64,000 bases of DNA from DATHXC01 sp035459965 (GCA_035459965.1 DATHXC010000013.1:124001-188000); one strand, 5' to 3'; counted from the stretch's first letter, positions 51,400 through 60,654 are shown. Notes: generated from the letters alone by a model not told the origin. Program-made: numbers and translations.

Positions 51400-52420
51400 C
51401 CGGGCCGATAGTCTTTATGACGGCGTCCAGGTTGCCTTTGGCGTTGGCGCGTATCTTTGCGTCAATTTCGTCCGCAACTTCAGGATGTTCGCGCAGGTAT
51501 TCACGTGCATTGTCCTTGCCCTGGCCGATCTTTTCGCCCTTGTAGCTGTACCAGGCACCGGCTTTTTCTACCAGTTTGAGGTTGGCACCCATCTCGATGA
51601 TTTCGCCTTCTCGTGAAATGCCTTCGCCATACAGGATATCGAATTCAGCCTGCTTGAATGGCGGGGCCACCTTGTTCTTGACGATCTTGACGCGGGTTTC
51701 AGAGCCAATGACTTCATCACCTTTCTTGATCGCGCCGGTGCGACGGATATCAAGGCGGACCGAAGCGTAAAACTTGAGTGCGTTACCGCCAGTCGTCGTT
51801 TCCGGGTTGCCGAACATCACGCCGATTTTCATGCGGATTTGATTGATAAAGATCACCATCGTATTGGTGCGCTTGATATTGCCGGTCAGCTTGCGCAACG
51901 CCTGTGACATCAGGCGCGCTTGCAGGCCCATGTGTGAATCGCCCATTTCGCCTTCGATTTCGGCTTTCGGAACCAGTGCCGCGACGGAGTCGACGACAAC
52001 GATGTCCACCGAGCCGGAACGCACCAGCATGTCGGCGATTTCCAGTGCTTGTTCGCCAGTGTCAGGCTGCGAGATCAGCAGTTCGGAAACATTCACACCC
52101 AGTTTTTGTGCGTACTGAGGATCCAGTGCATGTTCAGCGTCGATAAACGCGGCAGTGCCACCCAGTTTTTGCATCTGTGCGATGACGGATAAGGTCAGTG
52201 TGGTTTTACCAGAAGACTCAGGGCCGTAGATTTCAATCACGCGACCACGTGGTAATCCGCCAATGCCGAGGGCAATATCAAGGCCAAGCGAGCCAGTCGA
52301 TACGGACTGGATATCGCCCGCCACATCGGTGTCGCCCATACGCATGATGGAGCCTTTACCGAACTGTTTCTCGATTTGCGAGAGGGCTGCCGCGAGCGCC
52401 TTGCTTTTATTCTCGTCCAT
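51383..52420 (-). CDS. recA: Recombinase RecA
   Basis: A 345-residue RecA for strand exchange and SOS coprotease action. Starting MDENKSKALAAALSQIEKQFGKGSIMRMG (the preferred start has AAGGG seven bases upstream; the frame extends to 52459), with Walker A in GPESSGKTTLTL, Walker B in DIVVVDSVAALVPKAEIEGEMGD, loop L1/L2 regions, and the C-terminal EIDAKIRANAKG tail. No CTG-N10-CAG LexA-type box is visible in the 280 bases upstream. Confidence 0.98.
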   Translation of the reverse strand: MDENKSKALAAALSQIEKQFGKGSIMRMGDTDVAGDIQSVSTGSLGLDIALGIGGLPRGRVIEIYGPESSGKTTLTLSVIAQMQKLGGTAAFIDAEHALDPQYAQKLGVNVSELLISQPDTGEQALEIADMLVRSGSVDIVVVDSVAALVPKAEIEGEMGDSHMGLQARLMSQALRKLTGNIKRTNTMVIFINQIRMKIGVMFGNPETTTGGNALKFYASVRLDIRRTGAIKKGDEVIGSETRVKIVKNKVAPPFKQAEFDILYGEGISREGEIIEMGANLKLVEKAGAWYSYKGEKIGQGKDNAREYLREHPEVADEIDAKIRANAKGNLDAVIKTIGPDDAAD

Positions 52421-52703
52421 GAAATTACCCTTATTCTGTGTGGTATTGGTAATGCCCAATAAAGCCTGTGATTATTCCATAAATCAAGGCTTAAGGTAAG
52501 CTGGAGTAGCGCTTTTCCATGGATTTATGTCGTACCTCAACATGAACCAAATGAGTGTTTATTAGTCCCAGTTTACGTAGGGTTATGTAGTACGGATGAA
52601 TTGTTAAGTTGTGTAAAAGCGACATATCACAACCGATGCAAGTAAACCTTGGCTGGCTTTAAGCGTTATTCGGATACGCCGTCATTTTGGCGACAAGGAG
52701 ATA

Positions 52704-53009
52704 ATGATGAAAGCAATACGTTTAGCTTTAATAACACTAGTTCTGGCTTTAGCCAGCGCAAACACTGCTTATGCACGTGACTCATTCAGCGTAGGCATTA
52801 ATATCGGTGGGCCCGGTTACTACGCACCACCTGTGAGATACTATGCACCGCCACCTGCCGTGTATTATGCCCCACCACCCGTGTATTATCGCCCGGCACC
52901 GCCTGTCTATTATGGCAACCCCTACCCACGTAGCCATTTCATGTATTACGATGAGGGCCCAAGACATAATCACCATCATGATGGTTGGGGTCGCAGAGAC
53001 TGGCGATAA
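52704..53009 (+). CDS. Secreted Tyr/Pro-rich repeat protein
   Basis: A 101-residue protein with a signal peptide (ending ASANTAYARD) and a low-complexity body: YYAPPVRYYAPPPAVYYAPPPVYYRPAPPVYYG, a short unit of tyrosine and proline repeated five or six times, then a His/Arg-rich tail (HNHHHDGWGRRDWR). This resembles PXPV and YXWGXW-type small secreted proteins of proteobacteria with unknown, possibly surface or metal-binding, role. AAGGAG precedes the ATG. Read alone, ended by a strong hairpin. Confidence 0.8.
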   Translation: MMKAIRLALITLVLALASANTAYARDSFSVGINIGGPGYYAPPVRYYAPPPAVYYAPPPVYYRPAPPVYYGNPYPRSHFMYYDEGPRHNHHHDGWGRRDWR

Positions 53010-53029
53010 ACTAAAAGTCTTGAAGTTAA

Positions 53030-53074
53030 TAAAAGCTAAGCGCCACGCTAATCTAGTGTGGCGCTTAGCTTTTA
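53030..53074. terminator. Long bidirectional hairpin terminator
   Basis: Twenty-base arms (53030-53049 and 53055-53074, one G-T pair) with a five-base loop, A/T-rich ends. It sits between the Tyr/Pro-rich protein and the convergent pncC gene, overlapping the pncC stop codon. Confidence 0.88.
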
Positions 53075-53560
53075 AGCAGTATGTTTTAACAAGCCTAGCA
53101 ATGCAGCCCTGACTGCCTGTTCACGTATTTGCTGGCGATCACCAGTAAAATATTCGGTGCTGGTCATGACGGGCATGTTTAATTTTGCCCATGCAAAACA
53201 CACCATGCCTACTGGCTTATCGACGCTACCACCATCCGGCCCGGCAATGCCCGTAATGGCGACAGCAATATGTGCGTGGCTATTAGCAATGGCGCCCAAG
53301 GCCATTTCTGTGGCAGTTTCCGAGCTTACCGCGCCATCTTGCGCTAGTGTGGATTCACGTACCCCTAACATTTCTATTTTTGAGGCATTGCTGTAGGTGA
53401 CAAAGCCACGGTCAAACCAGACTGAGCTGCCAGCAATGGAAGTAACAGTTTGTGCTACCCAGCCGCCAGTGCAGGATTCAGCGAGTGCCAGCATCCATCC
53501 ACGCGCTTTGAGCAAACTGCCCAGCTCTTCAGCCAATGCTAATAGTGGATCATTAACCAT
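53072..53560 (-). CDS. pncC: Nicotinamide-nucleotide amidohydrolase (CinA C-terminal domain)
   Basis: A 162-residue single-domain member of the CinA-C family that deamidates NMN to NaMN. Motifs are LALAESCTGGWVAQTVTSIAGSSVWFDRGFVTYSN, GAVSSETATEMALGA and AVAITGIAGPDGGSVDKPVGMVCFA; the Ser/Lys-type active site lies in the first. The N-terminal MoaB-like half of full CinA is absent here, which is normal for the short form. Its start overlaps the pgpA end by 22 bases. Confidence 0.93.
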   Translation of the reverse strand: MVNDPLLALAEELGSLLKARGWMLALAESCTGGWVAQTVTSIAGSSVWFDRGFVTYSNASKIEMLGVRESTLAQDGAVSSETATEMALGAIANSHAHIAVAITGIAGPDGGSVDKPVGMVCFAWAKLNMPVMTSTEYFTGDRQQIREQAVRAALLGLLKHTA

Positions 53561-54042
53561 TGCAGGGCTTTCAGGCAGGCGATGGCATAGATGGCCGCCA
53601 GCAGGTCATCGAACATCACACCGAAGCCACCTTTCAGTTGCGCATCACACTGGCGAATAGGGAAGGGCTTCCAGATATCAAACAGGCGGAATAAGGCAAA
53701 AGCAGCGAGCCACCATGGCCAAGTCAACGGCGTGAACTCAAGCACCAGCATCATGGCTACGATTTCGTCCCAAACGATACTTCCGTGATCGGATACGCCA
53801 AGATTATTACCAGCCTTAGTACATAGCGGGATGCCAATTAAAAACAGTAGGGCGATAGTGATGTAATGCGCCGGCTCCGGGGTCAGTAGCAGCAAGGCAA
53901 ATAAAGGCAGTCCGACCAGGGTGCCGAGCGTGCCAGGTGCTTTGGGGCTTAAGCCACTGCCAAATCCCAAGGCCAGAAAGTGCGAGGGATGCTTGAGTAA
54001 GAATTTGGCATCAGGCCAGAGTGGCTCAGGCAAAGTGGTCAA
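53539..54042 (-). CDS. pgpA: Phosphatidylglycerophosphatase A
   Basis: A 167-residue membrane phosphatase that makes phosphatidylglycerol. It has GFGSGLSPKAPGTLGTLVGLPLF (family signature), DHGSIVWDEIVAMMLVL with acidic metal ligands, FRLFDIWKPFPIRQCDAQLKGGFGVMFDDLLAAIYA. These are all characteristic. It overlaps thiL (upstream) by 17 bases and pncC (downstream) by 22, in a tight thiL-pgpA-pncC operon. Confidence 0.95.
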   Translation of the reverse strand: MTTLPEPLWPDAKFLLKHPSHFLALGFGSGLSPKAPGTLGTLVGLPLFALLLLTPEPAHYITIALLFLIGIPLCTKAGNNLGVSDHGSIVWDEIVAMMLVLEFTPLTWPWWLAAFALFRLFDIWKPFPIRQCDAQLKGGFGVMFDDLLAAIYAIACLKALQWLMIHY

Positions 54043-54982
54043 AACCGGTTTCCTTGATGTTCATTATTTCATCGTCCTTGCCATGCAATATTAAGCTGGG
54101 AGTGCTGGTGATATTGCCTATGCAGCTTAGACGTAATGCCAGTTTCTGGCTTAATTTGTCGATTGCATCATGCTGGTTTTTCGGTGCAGTAAAGCACAAC
54201 TCATAATCATCCCCGCCAGCCACTATCATTGATATGGCTTGTTCTTGCTGCAAGTGATGGCTCACAATTTCAGAGCGGGGAATCTGATTTAAATGGATTT
54301 TAGCGCCAACACCCGATGCCTTGAGGACATGCCCCAAATCTGCAAGCAAACCATCGGAGATATCGATTGCGCTGGTGGCAATGTTACGCAACGCCAGGCC
54401 CAACTCGACGCGTGGCTGCGGTTGCTCTAATGCCGCACGACATATATTGAGCTCTTCCCCAGTCAGTATGATGCGGTTTTGCATCGCCGCTAGCGCAAAC
54501 GCGGCATCACCCAGCGTGCCTGATACCCATATCTCGTCATCAACATTGGCGCCGCTGCGCTTCAAGGCCCAGCCATGAGGCGTTTCACCCATGATGGTTA
54601 CGTTCAGTGTTAAAGGGCCACGGGTGGTATCGCCGCCGATCAAATCAATATTGAATGCGTCTGCACAGGCAAAAAAACCTTTAGAAAATCGGCTCAGCCA
54701 GGTTTCGTCGATTTCCGGTAATGCGATGGATAATGTGGCCCATCTGGGCAGGGCGCCCATCGCTGCCATGTCTGATACATTCACAGCCAGCGTTTTCCAT
54801 CCCAGTTTTTCCGGGTCAACATCAGCAAAAAAATGAGTCCCGGCTACCAGCATGTCGCTGGATATTGCGATATCCATGGCGTTTGAAGGCTTGATCAGCG
54901 CGGCATCATCGCCTATCCCCAGCTCAGCCTGTGGAGTGACGCGAGTAAAGTATTTGCTGATCAGGTCGAATTCTTTAGCCAT
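54026..54982 (-). CDS. thiL: Thiamine-monophosphate kinase
   Basis: A 318-residue ATP-dependent kinase forming thiamine pyrophosphate. It begins with FDLISKYFTRV and has ELGIGDDAALIK, AVNVSDMAAMGALPRWATLSIALP, IGGDTTRGPLTLNVTIMGE, SAIDISDGLLADLGHVLKASGVGA and VAGGDDYELCFTAPK, the PurM/ThiL-fold motifs with metal-binding aspartates. Usually a close partner of pgpA, as here. Confidence 0.95.
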   Translation of the reverse strand: MAKEFDLISKYFTRVTPQAELGIGDDAALIKPSNAMDIAISSDMLVAGTHFFADVDPEKLGWKTLAVNVSDMAAMGALPRWATLSIALPEIDETWLSRFSKGFFACADAFNIDLIGGDTTRGPLTLNVTIMGETPHGWALKRSGANVDDEIWVSGTLGDAAFALAAMQNRIILTGEELNICRAALEQPQPRVELGLALRNIATSAIDISDGLLADLGHVLKASGVGAKIHLNQIPRSEIVSHHLQQEQAISMIVAGGDDYELCFTAPKNQHDAIDKLSQKLALRLSCIGNITSTPSLILHGKDDEIMNIKETGFDHFA

Positions 54983-55000
54983 TTATGTGCTGGGTTTCTC

Positions 55001-55606
55001 TTATACGCCAGGTTTCTGCGCTGATTTTGGTCGAAATGCCTTCACAATAGTTTCGTCAGTTTCGATATAAGGCGTTGGCTTTTCATCGGTGCCCAGCAAG
55101 TCCACACAATAAGGCACAGCAGCAAAAATGCCATGGACCAGTTGTTTGCCGTTTTCATCTTTTAGGCCTTCCAGCGTTTGCGTAATGGCTTTAGGCTGGC
55201 CTGGCAGGTTGATAATCAGGCATTGCTTGCGGATGACCGCTACCTGACGCGACAGGATGGCGGTGGGGACAAAATTCAGGCTGATTTGGCGCATTTGTTC
55301 GCCAAACCCAGGCATTTCCTTGTCCGCCACAGCCAGTGTTGCTTCGGGCGTGACATCGCGTAAAGCCGGGCCTGTTCCGCCAGTAGTCAGAATCAGGCTG
55401 CAACCTTCCTGGTCAACGAGATCACGCAAAGTGGACTCGATATCTGGCTGCTCATCGGGGATCACCCGGGCAATGGATTGCCAGGGTGTGGTCAGGGTTT
55501 TATCGAGCCATGCTTTCAGGGTGGGGATGCCCTGGTCTTCATACACGCCGCTGGAGGCGCGGTCACTGATGGAAATCAGGCCGATAATAATCGTTTGCGC
55601 AGTCAT
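55001..55606 (-). CDS. mog: Molybdopterin adenylyltransferase (Mog/MogA)
   Basis: A 201-residue MoaB/Mog-type protein that adenylylates molybdopterin before molybdenum insertion. The fold motif LILTTGGTGPALRDVTPEATLAV is present, with ISDRASSGVYEDQGIP near the N-terminus and LIINLPGQPKAITQTLEGL near the C-terminus. Length and the last block favour Mog over MoaB. It is 18 bases upstream of thiL on the same strand. Confidence 0.93.
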   Translation of the reverse strand: MTAQTIIIGLISISDRASSGVYEDQGIPTLKAWLDKTLTTPWQSIARVIPDEQPDIESTLRDLVDQEGCSLILTTGGTGPALRDVTPEATLAVADKEMPGFGEQMRQISLNFVPTAILSRQVAVIRKQCLIINLPGQPKAITQTLEGLKDENGKQLVHGIFAAVPYCVDLLGTDEKPTPYIETDETIVKAFRPKSAQKPGV

Positions 55607-55764
55607 TTGAATTGTTTTGCCATCGCTGTTGTCTAGTGGGGGAGCTTTACAGATACAATTTGTTTCTGCTTACTTTATAAGATTTAATCATACCATTTAG
55701 CGAATTGGCCCGAGACTGAGTTTCGTAAGGCCAGATTCAGATAATGGTTGCTGAGAGGATGATC

Positions 55765-56529
55765 ATGCGTTTATTGGTTTCAATATTACTGGTGCTGAGC
55801 GTGGCGGGCTGTGCAAGCAATAAGAACCTGCAAAAGCCAGCAGTTGCCACGCCTGCTGTTGCAGAAAATCCTTACATCAAAGGATATTTGAGCCTTGATA
55901 AACCTACCGTAGCTTTGCAGCCTGATCTCAGCGGCCCAAAGTTATTCCGCGGTAATAACAAAGATACTGATAATAATCGCATGCTGGTGAAAGGCTTCGA
56001 TATGCTGGGTTATTCCAGTTTTGAGGCCAAGGAGGTTAAGCCAGAGCAAGCGCTGGAGCAGGCCAAAATACTGAAGGCCGACCTAGTGCTTGTTTACACC
56101 AAGGAGACCTCAGGCACACCAGCCAGCGTGAAGATCCAGCAATTGCGCGATCAGGCAATGAGGGCAAAATCCAAAACTGACAAAGATTCCAAAGATGCGG
56201 CGCCAGTGGATGATTCACCCGTCTATAACTATTACGCCTCTTACTGGGTCAAAATTGCGCCGCCTGTCATCGGGGTGCATGTTAAAGGTACAAGCAAGGA
56301 TGCCACAGTGGATGGCCTGATTGTATTGGCTGTCATCGAGGGTTCGCCTGCATTCAATGCATCGTTGCAAGAGGGTGACATGCTCACCCGCATCGGCGAT
56401 ATTGCGCTGACCAATACTCAATCCCTATCGCAAGTCGTGAAGAGTTACGAAGGCAAAACTGTTGATGTCGAATATGTGCGCGAAGGCAGGCCTGGCAAGA
56501 CGGTGATGACACTGAATAAACGCAAATAG
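55765..56529 (+). CDS. PDZ-domain lipoprotein
   Basis: A 254-residue lipoprotein (MRLLVSILLVLSVAGCAS, lipobox VAGC) with a C-terminal PDZ domain at about residues 165-250: VDGLIVLAVIEGSPAFNASLQEGDMLTRIGDIALTNTQSLSQVVKS. No protease domain is attached, so it may recruit clients or partners in the outer envelope. The central part (LEQAKILKADLVLVYTKETSGT) resembles DUF4136-like or other domains but is not assigned. ATG 55765 has GAGAGGA upstream and is preferred over ATG 55744. Confidence 0.82.
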   Translation: MRLLVSILLVLSVAGCASNKNLQKPAVATPAVAENPYIKGYLSLDKPTVALQPDLSGPKLFRGNNKDTDNNRMLVKGFDMLGYSSFEAKEVKPEQALEQAKILKADLVLVYTKETSGTPASVKIQQLRDQAMRAKSKTDKDSKDAAPVDDSPVYNYYASYWVKIAPPVIGVHVKGTSKDATVDGLIVLAVIEGSPAFNASLQEGDMLTRIGDIALTNTQSLSQVVKSYEGKTVDVEYVREGRPGKTVMTLNKRK

Positions 56530-56540
56530 CTAATTTCAGC

Positions 56541-56584
56541 CCTGATGCTTACTTCCTAGGAAAGTAGGCATCAGGTATGTTTAA
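56541..56584 (+). terminator. Hairpin terminator after the PDZ lipoprotein
   Basis: Arms 56541-56556 and 56559-56575 (CCTGATGC with GCATCAGG, and TACTT with AAGTA) form a near-perfect stem; TATGTTTAA follows, a weak T tract. Confidence 0.55.
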
Positions 56585-56627
56585 ATCAGGCTTAGCCTAA
56601 CTTCATCAAAATAATAATGTGCTGACC

Positions 56628-58655
56628 ATGGAAGACATTCTACAAAAGTATCTGCACAGCGCCCCTCAGCAGGAACAAAACCTTCAATCAATAAACCCAG
56701 TTGAGTTGCTTGCTGAACTCGTTGCCCGGATTCGGCCGCCAAAACCACACCAGGCGGACTATGCAACCAATGCGGTGCAAGCCTTGTGTCACCTGCTCAA
56801 CCGCAACCCAGCTTATCCACCAATGCTGCGCGATGCCATATTGCGCCTGCTGGGTGAGCGCAAGCCTGTCTCATTTTATGTAGATTCCGGCATCCAGCCC
56901 AATAGCGGCTTCTTCAGTGAGATGCGGCGGCGTATCAGTCATAAATTGCTGCCCGATGCTATTAATCCTGCTTACCTGAAAGATGTATTTTCACTGATAT
57001 TCACCAGGCCTAGCGACGAGATATGGGTGCATGCTGTTCCCGATAGCGTGTGGCTTGAGCTGTTGCAGCAGCTGAATTTTGATGAAGCGCCAAAAGTTTT
57101 ACTCTCGCGCTGTCAGCAAAGCTTGCTGGATGCGGCACAAGTGTTGTCGTACCGACTATCTGCATCAGGTTTGCAGCCGGAGTTAATCCGTAACCATCCC
57201 GAGCTGGAAGACCACGCTTCACCCTTCATTACGCAAAATGTAGAGTTCGGGGATTTCCTTGCGGCTACTGATGAAAGCGCACCCGGCTTTAAGCATATAG
57301 ACATCAGCCATATCCTGGTCATGCTGGACCAGTGTCGACTGATTATTGCCAAGATTCGCCGCAATAGCTCACAAACAGGTACCAGCCTCGACCTGACATT
57401 TTTACTGCAAGGCATGACTCAGCAAATCCGGCGGCTTGAGGCCTTGCTGACGATCATCAAGCGTTTGCGTGCGGGCGAAAATACGCATCAGGAATTTGTG
57501 AGTTTATTCAAAACACTGGTTTCCGCCGAGAGTCACAAGAACGATATTGGCCTGCACTGGCGTGAAAACATGGAAACGCTGGCCTTGCGCGTCACCGAAA
57601 ATGCGAGTCGTACCGGTGAGCATTACATTACCGAAAACCGCCGTGAATATTTCGCCCTGATGCGCTCTGCCATGGGTGCTGGCCTGATCGTAGGCGTCAT
57701 GGCCATGATCAAGATCATCACCGCAGGCAAGCACTATGCGCCACTGACAGAGGCGATTTTATTCAGCCTGAATTACGGCCTGGGCTTTGTGCTGATTCAT
57801 ATCCTGCATTTCACGGTAGCGACCAAGCAGCCTGCGATGACCGCGGCCGCCATTGCGGCAAGCATTGATGCGAGCGACGGCAAGACCAAAGACCTCGACA
57901 AACTGGTGACTATTATTGCGCAGACCATGCGCAGCCAGACCATCGCTATTATCGGCAATGTTGCACTGGCAGTGCCGACCGCGATGCTGATTGCCCTGGC
58001 AACTTTTACCTGGACCGGCCACCATTTTGTGAGCGTAGAAAAAGCCCACAAACTGTTGGCAGATATAGATCCATTCCATAGCGGTGCGCTATTTTATGCA
58101 GCGGTTGCAGGTGTTTGTCTGTTCCTGTCTGGGCTGATCGCGGGTTATCACGACAATATCGCCATCTATCACAAAATCCCGCAGCGCTTGCTGGCAGTGG
58201 GCTGGCTACAAAAAGTGTTCGGTAAGCCAAGGCTGGCGCGTATTGCTGTTTATATTGAAAATAACCTGGGTGCGCTGGCCGGTAACTTTTATTTCGGGTG
58301 CCTGCTTGGCGGTATGGCAGCCATAGGCGTATTGCTGGGGTTGCCCATTGATATCCGCCACATTACCTTTTCTTCAGCGTTTGTCGGCTTCTCGTTCGTC
58401 GGGCTGGATTTTGAAGTGACTGGCCATATGGTGATGCTGGCAACAGCAGGGGTATTGCTGATTGGTACGGTGAATCTGCTAGTGAGTTTTAGCCTGGCAC
58501 TTTATGTAGCGATGAAATCACGCAAGCTCAGTTTTGCGCAGTGGCGCATGCTGATCAAGGCTGTGCTCAGCAAACTGAACCAGCATCCGGGTGAGTTTTT
58601 ATTGCCCCCGAAAAAATCTCAGGAGGTTGCAGCAGAGACTACCAGCAGCCACTGA
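56628..58655 (+). CDS. Gcr-family protein, annotated as site-specific recombinase, probably a membrane protein
   Basis: A protein of about 675 residues. The first 340 are helical and soluble (opening MEDILQKYLHSAPQQEQN); the rest has five or more membrane helices (YFALMRSAMGAGLIVGVMAMIKI, ILFSLNYGLGFVLIHILHF, GNVALAVPTAMLIALATF, FYAAVAGVCLFLSGLIAGY, GVLLIGTVNLLVSFSLALYVAMKSR). This is the Gcr/DUF-type 'site-specific recombinase' of betaproteobacteria. No serine or tyrosine recombinase catalytic motif is visible, so the name is doubtful. GTG 56619 is an alternative start. Confidence 0.83.
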   Translation: MEDILQKYLHSAPQQEQNLQSINPVELLAELVARIRPPKPHQADYATNAVQALCHLLNRNPAYPPMLRDAILRLLGERKPVSFYVDSGIQPNSGFFSEMRRRISHKLLPDAINPAYLKDVFSLIFTRPSDEIWVHAVPDSVWLELLQQLNFDEAPKVLLSRCQQSLLDAAQVLSYRLSASGLQPELIRNHPELEDHASPFITQNVEFGDFLAATDESAPGFKHIDISHILVMLDQCRLIIAKIRRNSSQTGTSLDLTFLLQGMTQQIRRLEALLTIIKRLRAGENTHQEFVSLFKTLVSAESHKNDIGLHWRENMETLALRVTENASRTGEHYITENRREYFALMRSAMGAGLIVGVMAMIKIITAGKHYAPLTEAILFSLNYGLGFVLIHILHFTVATKQPAMTAAAIAASIDASDGKTKDLDKLVTIIAQTMRSQTIAIIGNVALAVPTAMLIALATFTWTGHHFVSVEKAHKLLADIDPFHSGALFYAAVAGVCLFLSGLIAGYHDNIAIYHKIPQRLLAVGWLQKVFGKPRLARIAVYIENNLGALAGNFYFGCLLGGMAAIGVLLGLPIDIRHITFSSAFVGFSFVGLDFEVTGHMVMLATAGVLLIGTVNLLVSFSLALYVAMKSRKLSFAQWRMLIKAVLSKLNQHPGEFLLPPKKSQEVAAETTSSH

Positions 58656-58672
58656 TCTGGGTTTAATGATGT

Positions 58673-59260
58673 CTAGGCATCATTCTCCGGCAAGGCCTCA
58701 TTGCCGGATTCTGCAGTGATCTCACGTAATAGCTTGAATAGCTCGCGGCTGCTTTTTGGTGGCTTACCGGCAGCTTCTTCACGGCGCGCATTGCGTATCA
58801 GCGTGCGTATCTGCTGGCTATCTACATTGGGGAACTGCAGCATGAACTCCGATAGCGCGCTTTCCTCAGCAATCAGGCGCGTGCGCCAGTTCTCCAGCCG
58901 GTGGAAATAAGCATTTTCTGCGGTATGCTTGCCTTCCCAGCGCTGTAATTGATCCAGGATCGGTGCGGTATCGACACTACGCATCAGCTTGCCTATGTAC
59001 TGTAACTGGCGGCGAGTCGCGCCATTAGCGGTAATGCGCTTGGCTTCGCGTATCGCATCCATGAGGGTTTCCGGCAGATCAAGCTTGGCGAGTTTTTCTT
59101 TAGGTAACTCGATCAGCGTCCCGCCAATGAACTGAAGGTCGTCCATGGCAGCTTTGCGCTTGGTTTTACTGAGCGGCTCGTCACTATTGTCTTCCAAATC
59201 CATAGATGCTATGCCCGCTTGCTCGCTATTTAATGCTTGAGATGTCTTGTTAGGTTTCAT
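58673..59260 (-). CDS. yjgA: Ribosome biogenesis factor YjgA (DarP)
   Basis: A 195-residue DUF615 protein reported to bind the large ribosomal subunit precursor. It contains DDLQFIGGTLIELPKEKLAKLDLPETLMDAIREAKRITANGATRRQLQYIGKLMR, EGKHTAENAYFHRLENWRTRLI and VDSQQIRTLIRNARREEAAGKPPKSSRELFKLLREI, all family blocks. The first 25 residues are acidic and variable. It is divergent from pmbA, a pairing kept in many proteobacteria, and convergent with the preceding gene. Confidence 0.94.
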   Translation of the reverse strand: MKPNKTSQALNSEQAGIASMDLEDNSDEPLSKTKRKAAMDDLQFIGGTLIELPKEKLAKLDLPETLMDAIREAKRITANGATRRQLQYIGKLMRSVDTAPILDQLQRWEGKHTAENAYFHRLENWRTRLIAEESALSEFMLQFPNVDSQQIRTLIRNARREEAAGKPPKSSRELFKLLREITAESGNEALPENDA

Positions 59261-59268
59261 GGTGGGTT

Positions 59269-60654
59269 ATGATAACAGTTTTTGCTAAAGAGCTTTTCGT
59301 GACTGAACTTTCATCGACTAAATCCGGGTTTACCCATACTCCGGATGATTTAAAAGAAATGAGCGCCAGCGTAGTGCGTTTGGCAACAGCCGCAGGCGCC
59401 AGCGCAGCAGAAGCCGAGATCAGTTTTGGCTTCGGCCAGAATGTCTCGGTGCGCATGAACGAGACGGAAACCATTGAGTATAACCGCGACAAGGGCGTAT
59501 CGGTCACCGTGTATTTCGGTCAGCGTAAAGGCCATGCCAGCACCTCCGACCTCTCGCCACAGGCTTTGCAGGACACAGTGGCAGCTGCATGCAATATCGC
59601 CCGTTACACGGCGCAGGATGAGTTTTGTGGGTTAGCCGATGCCGAGTTGATGGCGAAAGATATTCCTGATCTTGATTTGCACCATCCATGGCCTATTTCG
59701 GTCGATGACGCAATTGAACTGGCAAAAGAATGCGAAGCGGCAGCGCTGGCAGTAGACTCCAGGATCAATAATTCCGAAGGCGCCGCAGTTTCCACCTACG
59801 AAGGCATGTTCGCTTATGCCAATAGTCATGGTTTTGCTGGCGGTTATGCCAGTTCGCGACATGGCTTCAGTTGCTCAGTCATTGCAGAAGATGGCGAGAA
59901 TATGCAACGTGATTACTGGTACAGCAGTGCCCGTAGTGCTGCTGATCTTGAATCAGCACAGCATGTGGGCAAGGCGGCCGGGGAGCGCACGGTGCGGCGT
60001 CTGGGCTCTCGTCCGATCAAGACAGCCAAGGTGCCGGTGTTATTCGAGGCCTCGCTGGCCTCTGGTCTGATTTCACATTTGATCAGCGCTATTTCGGGCG
60101 GCAGTTTGTATCGCAAGTCTTCATTTTTGCTGGATAGCCTGGGTAAGCAGGTATTGTCTCCTATCATCAGCATAGAAGAGCAGCCACATTTGTTGCGAGG
60201 CCTGTCCAGTGCGCCGTTTGACAATGAGGGTGTGGCGACAAAGCCACGCACCCTGGTTAAGGACGGCGTGTTGCAAGGCTATATGCTTGCAAGTTACTCT
60301 GCACGCAAACTGGGCATGACCACCACTGGCAATGCTGGCGGTAATCATAATCTGATCATCAGCCATGGCGACCAGGACTTTAATGCTTTGCTTAAAACCA
60401 TGGGTACAGGCCTGGTTGTGACGGAGTTGCTGGGTCATGGCATTAACATGGTGACGGGAGACTATTCGCGAGGCGCAGCAGGTTTCTGGGTTGAGAATGG
60501 GGTTATTGTGCATTCTGTAGAAGAAATTACGATTGCAGGCAATCTGGCTGAAATGTTCAAGCAGATCGTAGCAGTAGGAAATGATGTGCTGGTGCAGGGA
60601 TCGAAGCAGGTGGGGTCTATCTTGATAGAACAGATGACAGTGGCTGGAGAGTAA
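59269..60654 (+). CDS. pmbA: Metalloprotease PmbA/TldE family
   Basis: A 461-residue TldE-like subunit that with TldD processes peptides such as microcin precursors. It has VRMNETETIEYNRDKGVSVTVYFGQRKGHASTSDLS and AINSTEGA-like RINNSEGAAVSTYEG, then GNAGGNHNLIISHGD and VVTELLGHGINMVTGDYSRGAAGFWVENG. TldE subunits lack the HExxxH metal site that TldD has, and none is seen here. The start at 59269 lies only 8 bases from yjgA; GTG 59299 is more plausible for transcription spacing. TldD is not in the window. Confidence 0.92.
   Translation: MITVFAKELFVTELSSTKSGFTHTPDDLKEMSASVVRLATAAGASAAEAEISFGFGQNVSVRMNETETIEYNRDKGVSVTVYFGQRKGHASTSDLSPQALQDTVAAACNIARYTAQDEFCGLADAELMAKDIPDLDLHHPWPISVDDAIELAKECEAAALAVDSRINNSEGAAVSTYEGMFAYANSHGFAGGYASSRHGFSCSVIAEDGENMQRDYWYSSARSAADLESAQHVGKAAGERTVRRLGSRPIKTAKVPVLFEASLASGLISHLISAISGGSLYRKSSFLLDSLGKQVLSPIISIEEQPHLLRGLSSAPFDNEGVATKPRTLVKDGVLQGYMLASYSARKLGMTTTGNAGGNHNLIISHGDQDFNALLKTMGTGLVVTELLGHGINMVTGDYSRGAAGFWVENGVIVHSVEEITIAGNLAEMFKQIVAVGNDVLVQGSKQVGSILIEQMTVAGE

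Noticed and set aside
58665..58684. Inverted repeat AATGATG/CATCATT at the yjgA end
   Set aside because: Short, overlaps the stop codon, and no T run; too weak to call a terminator.
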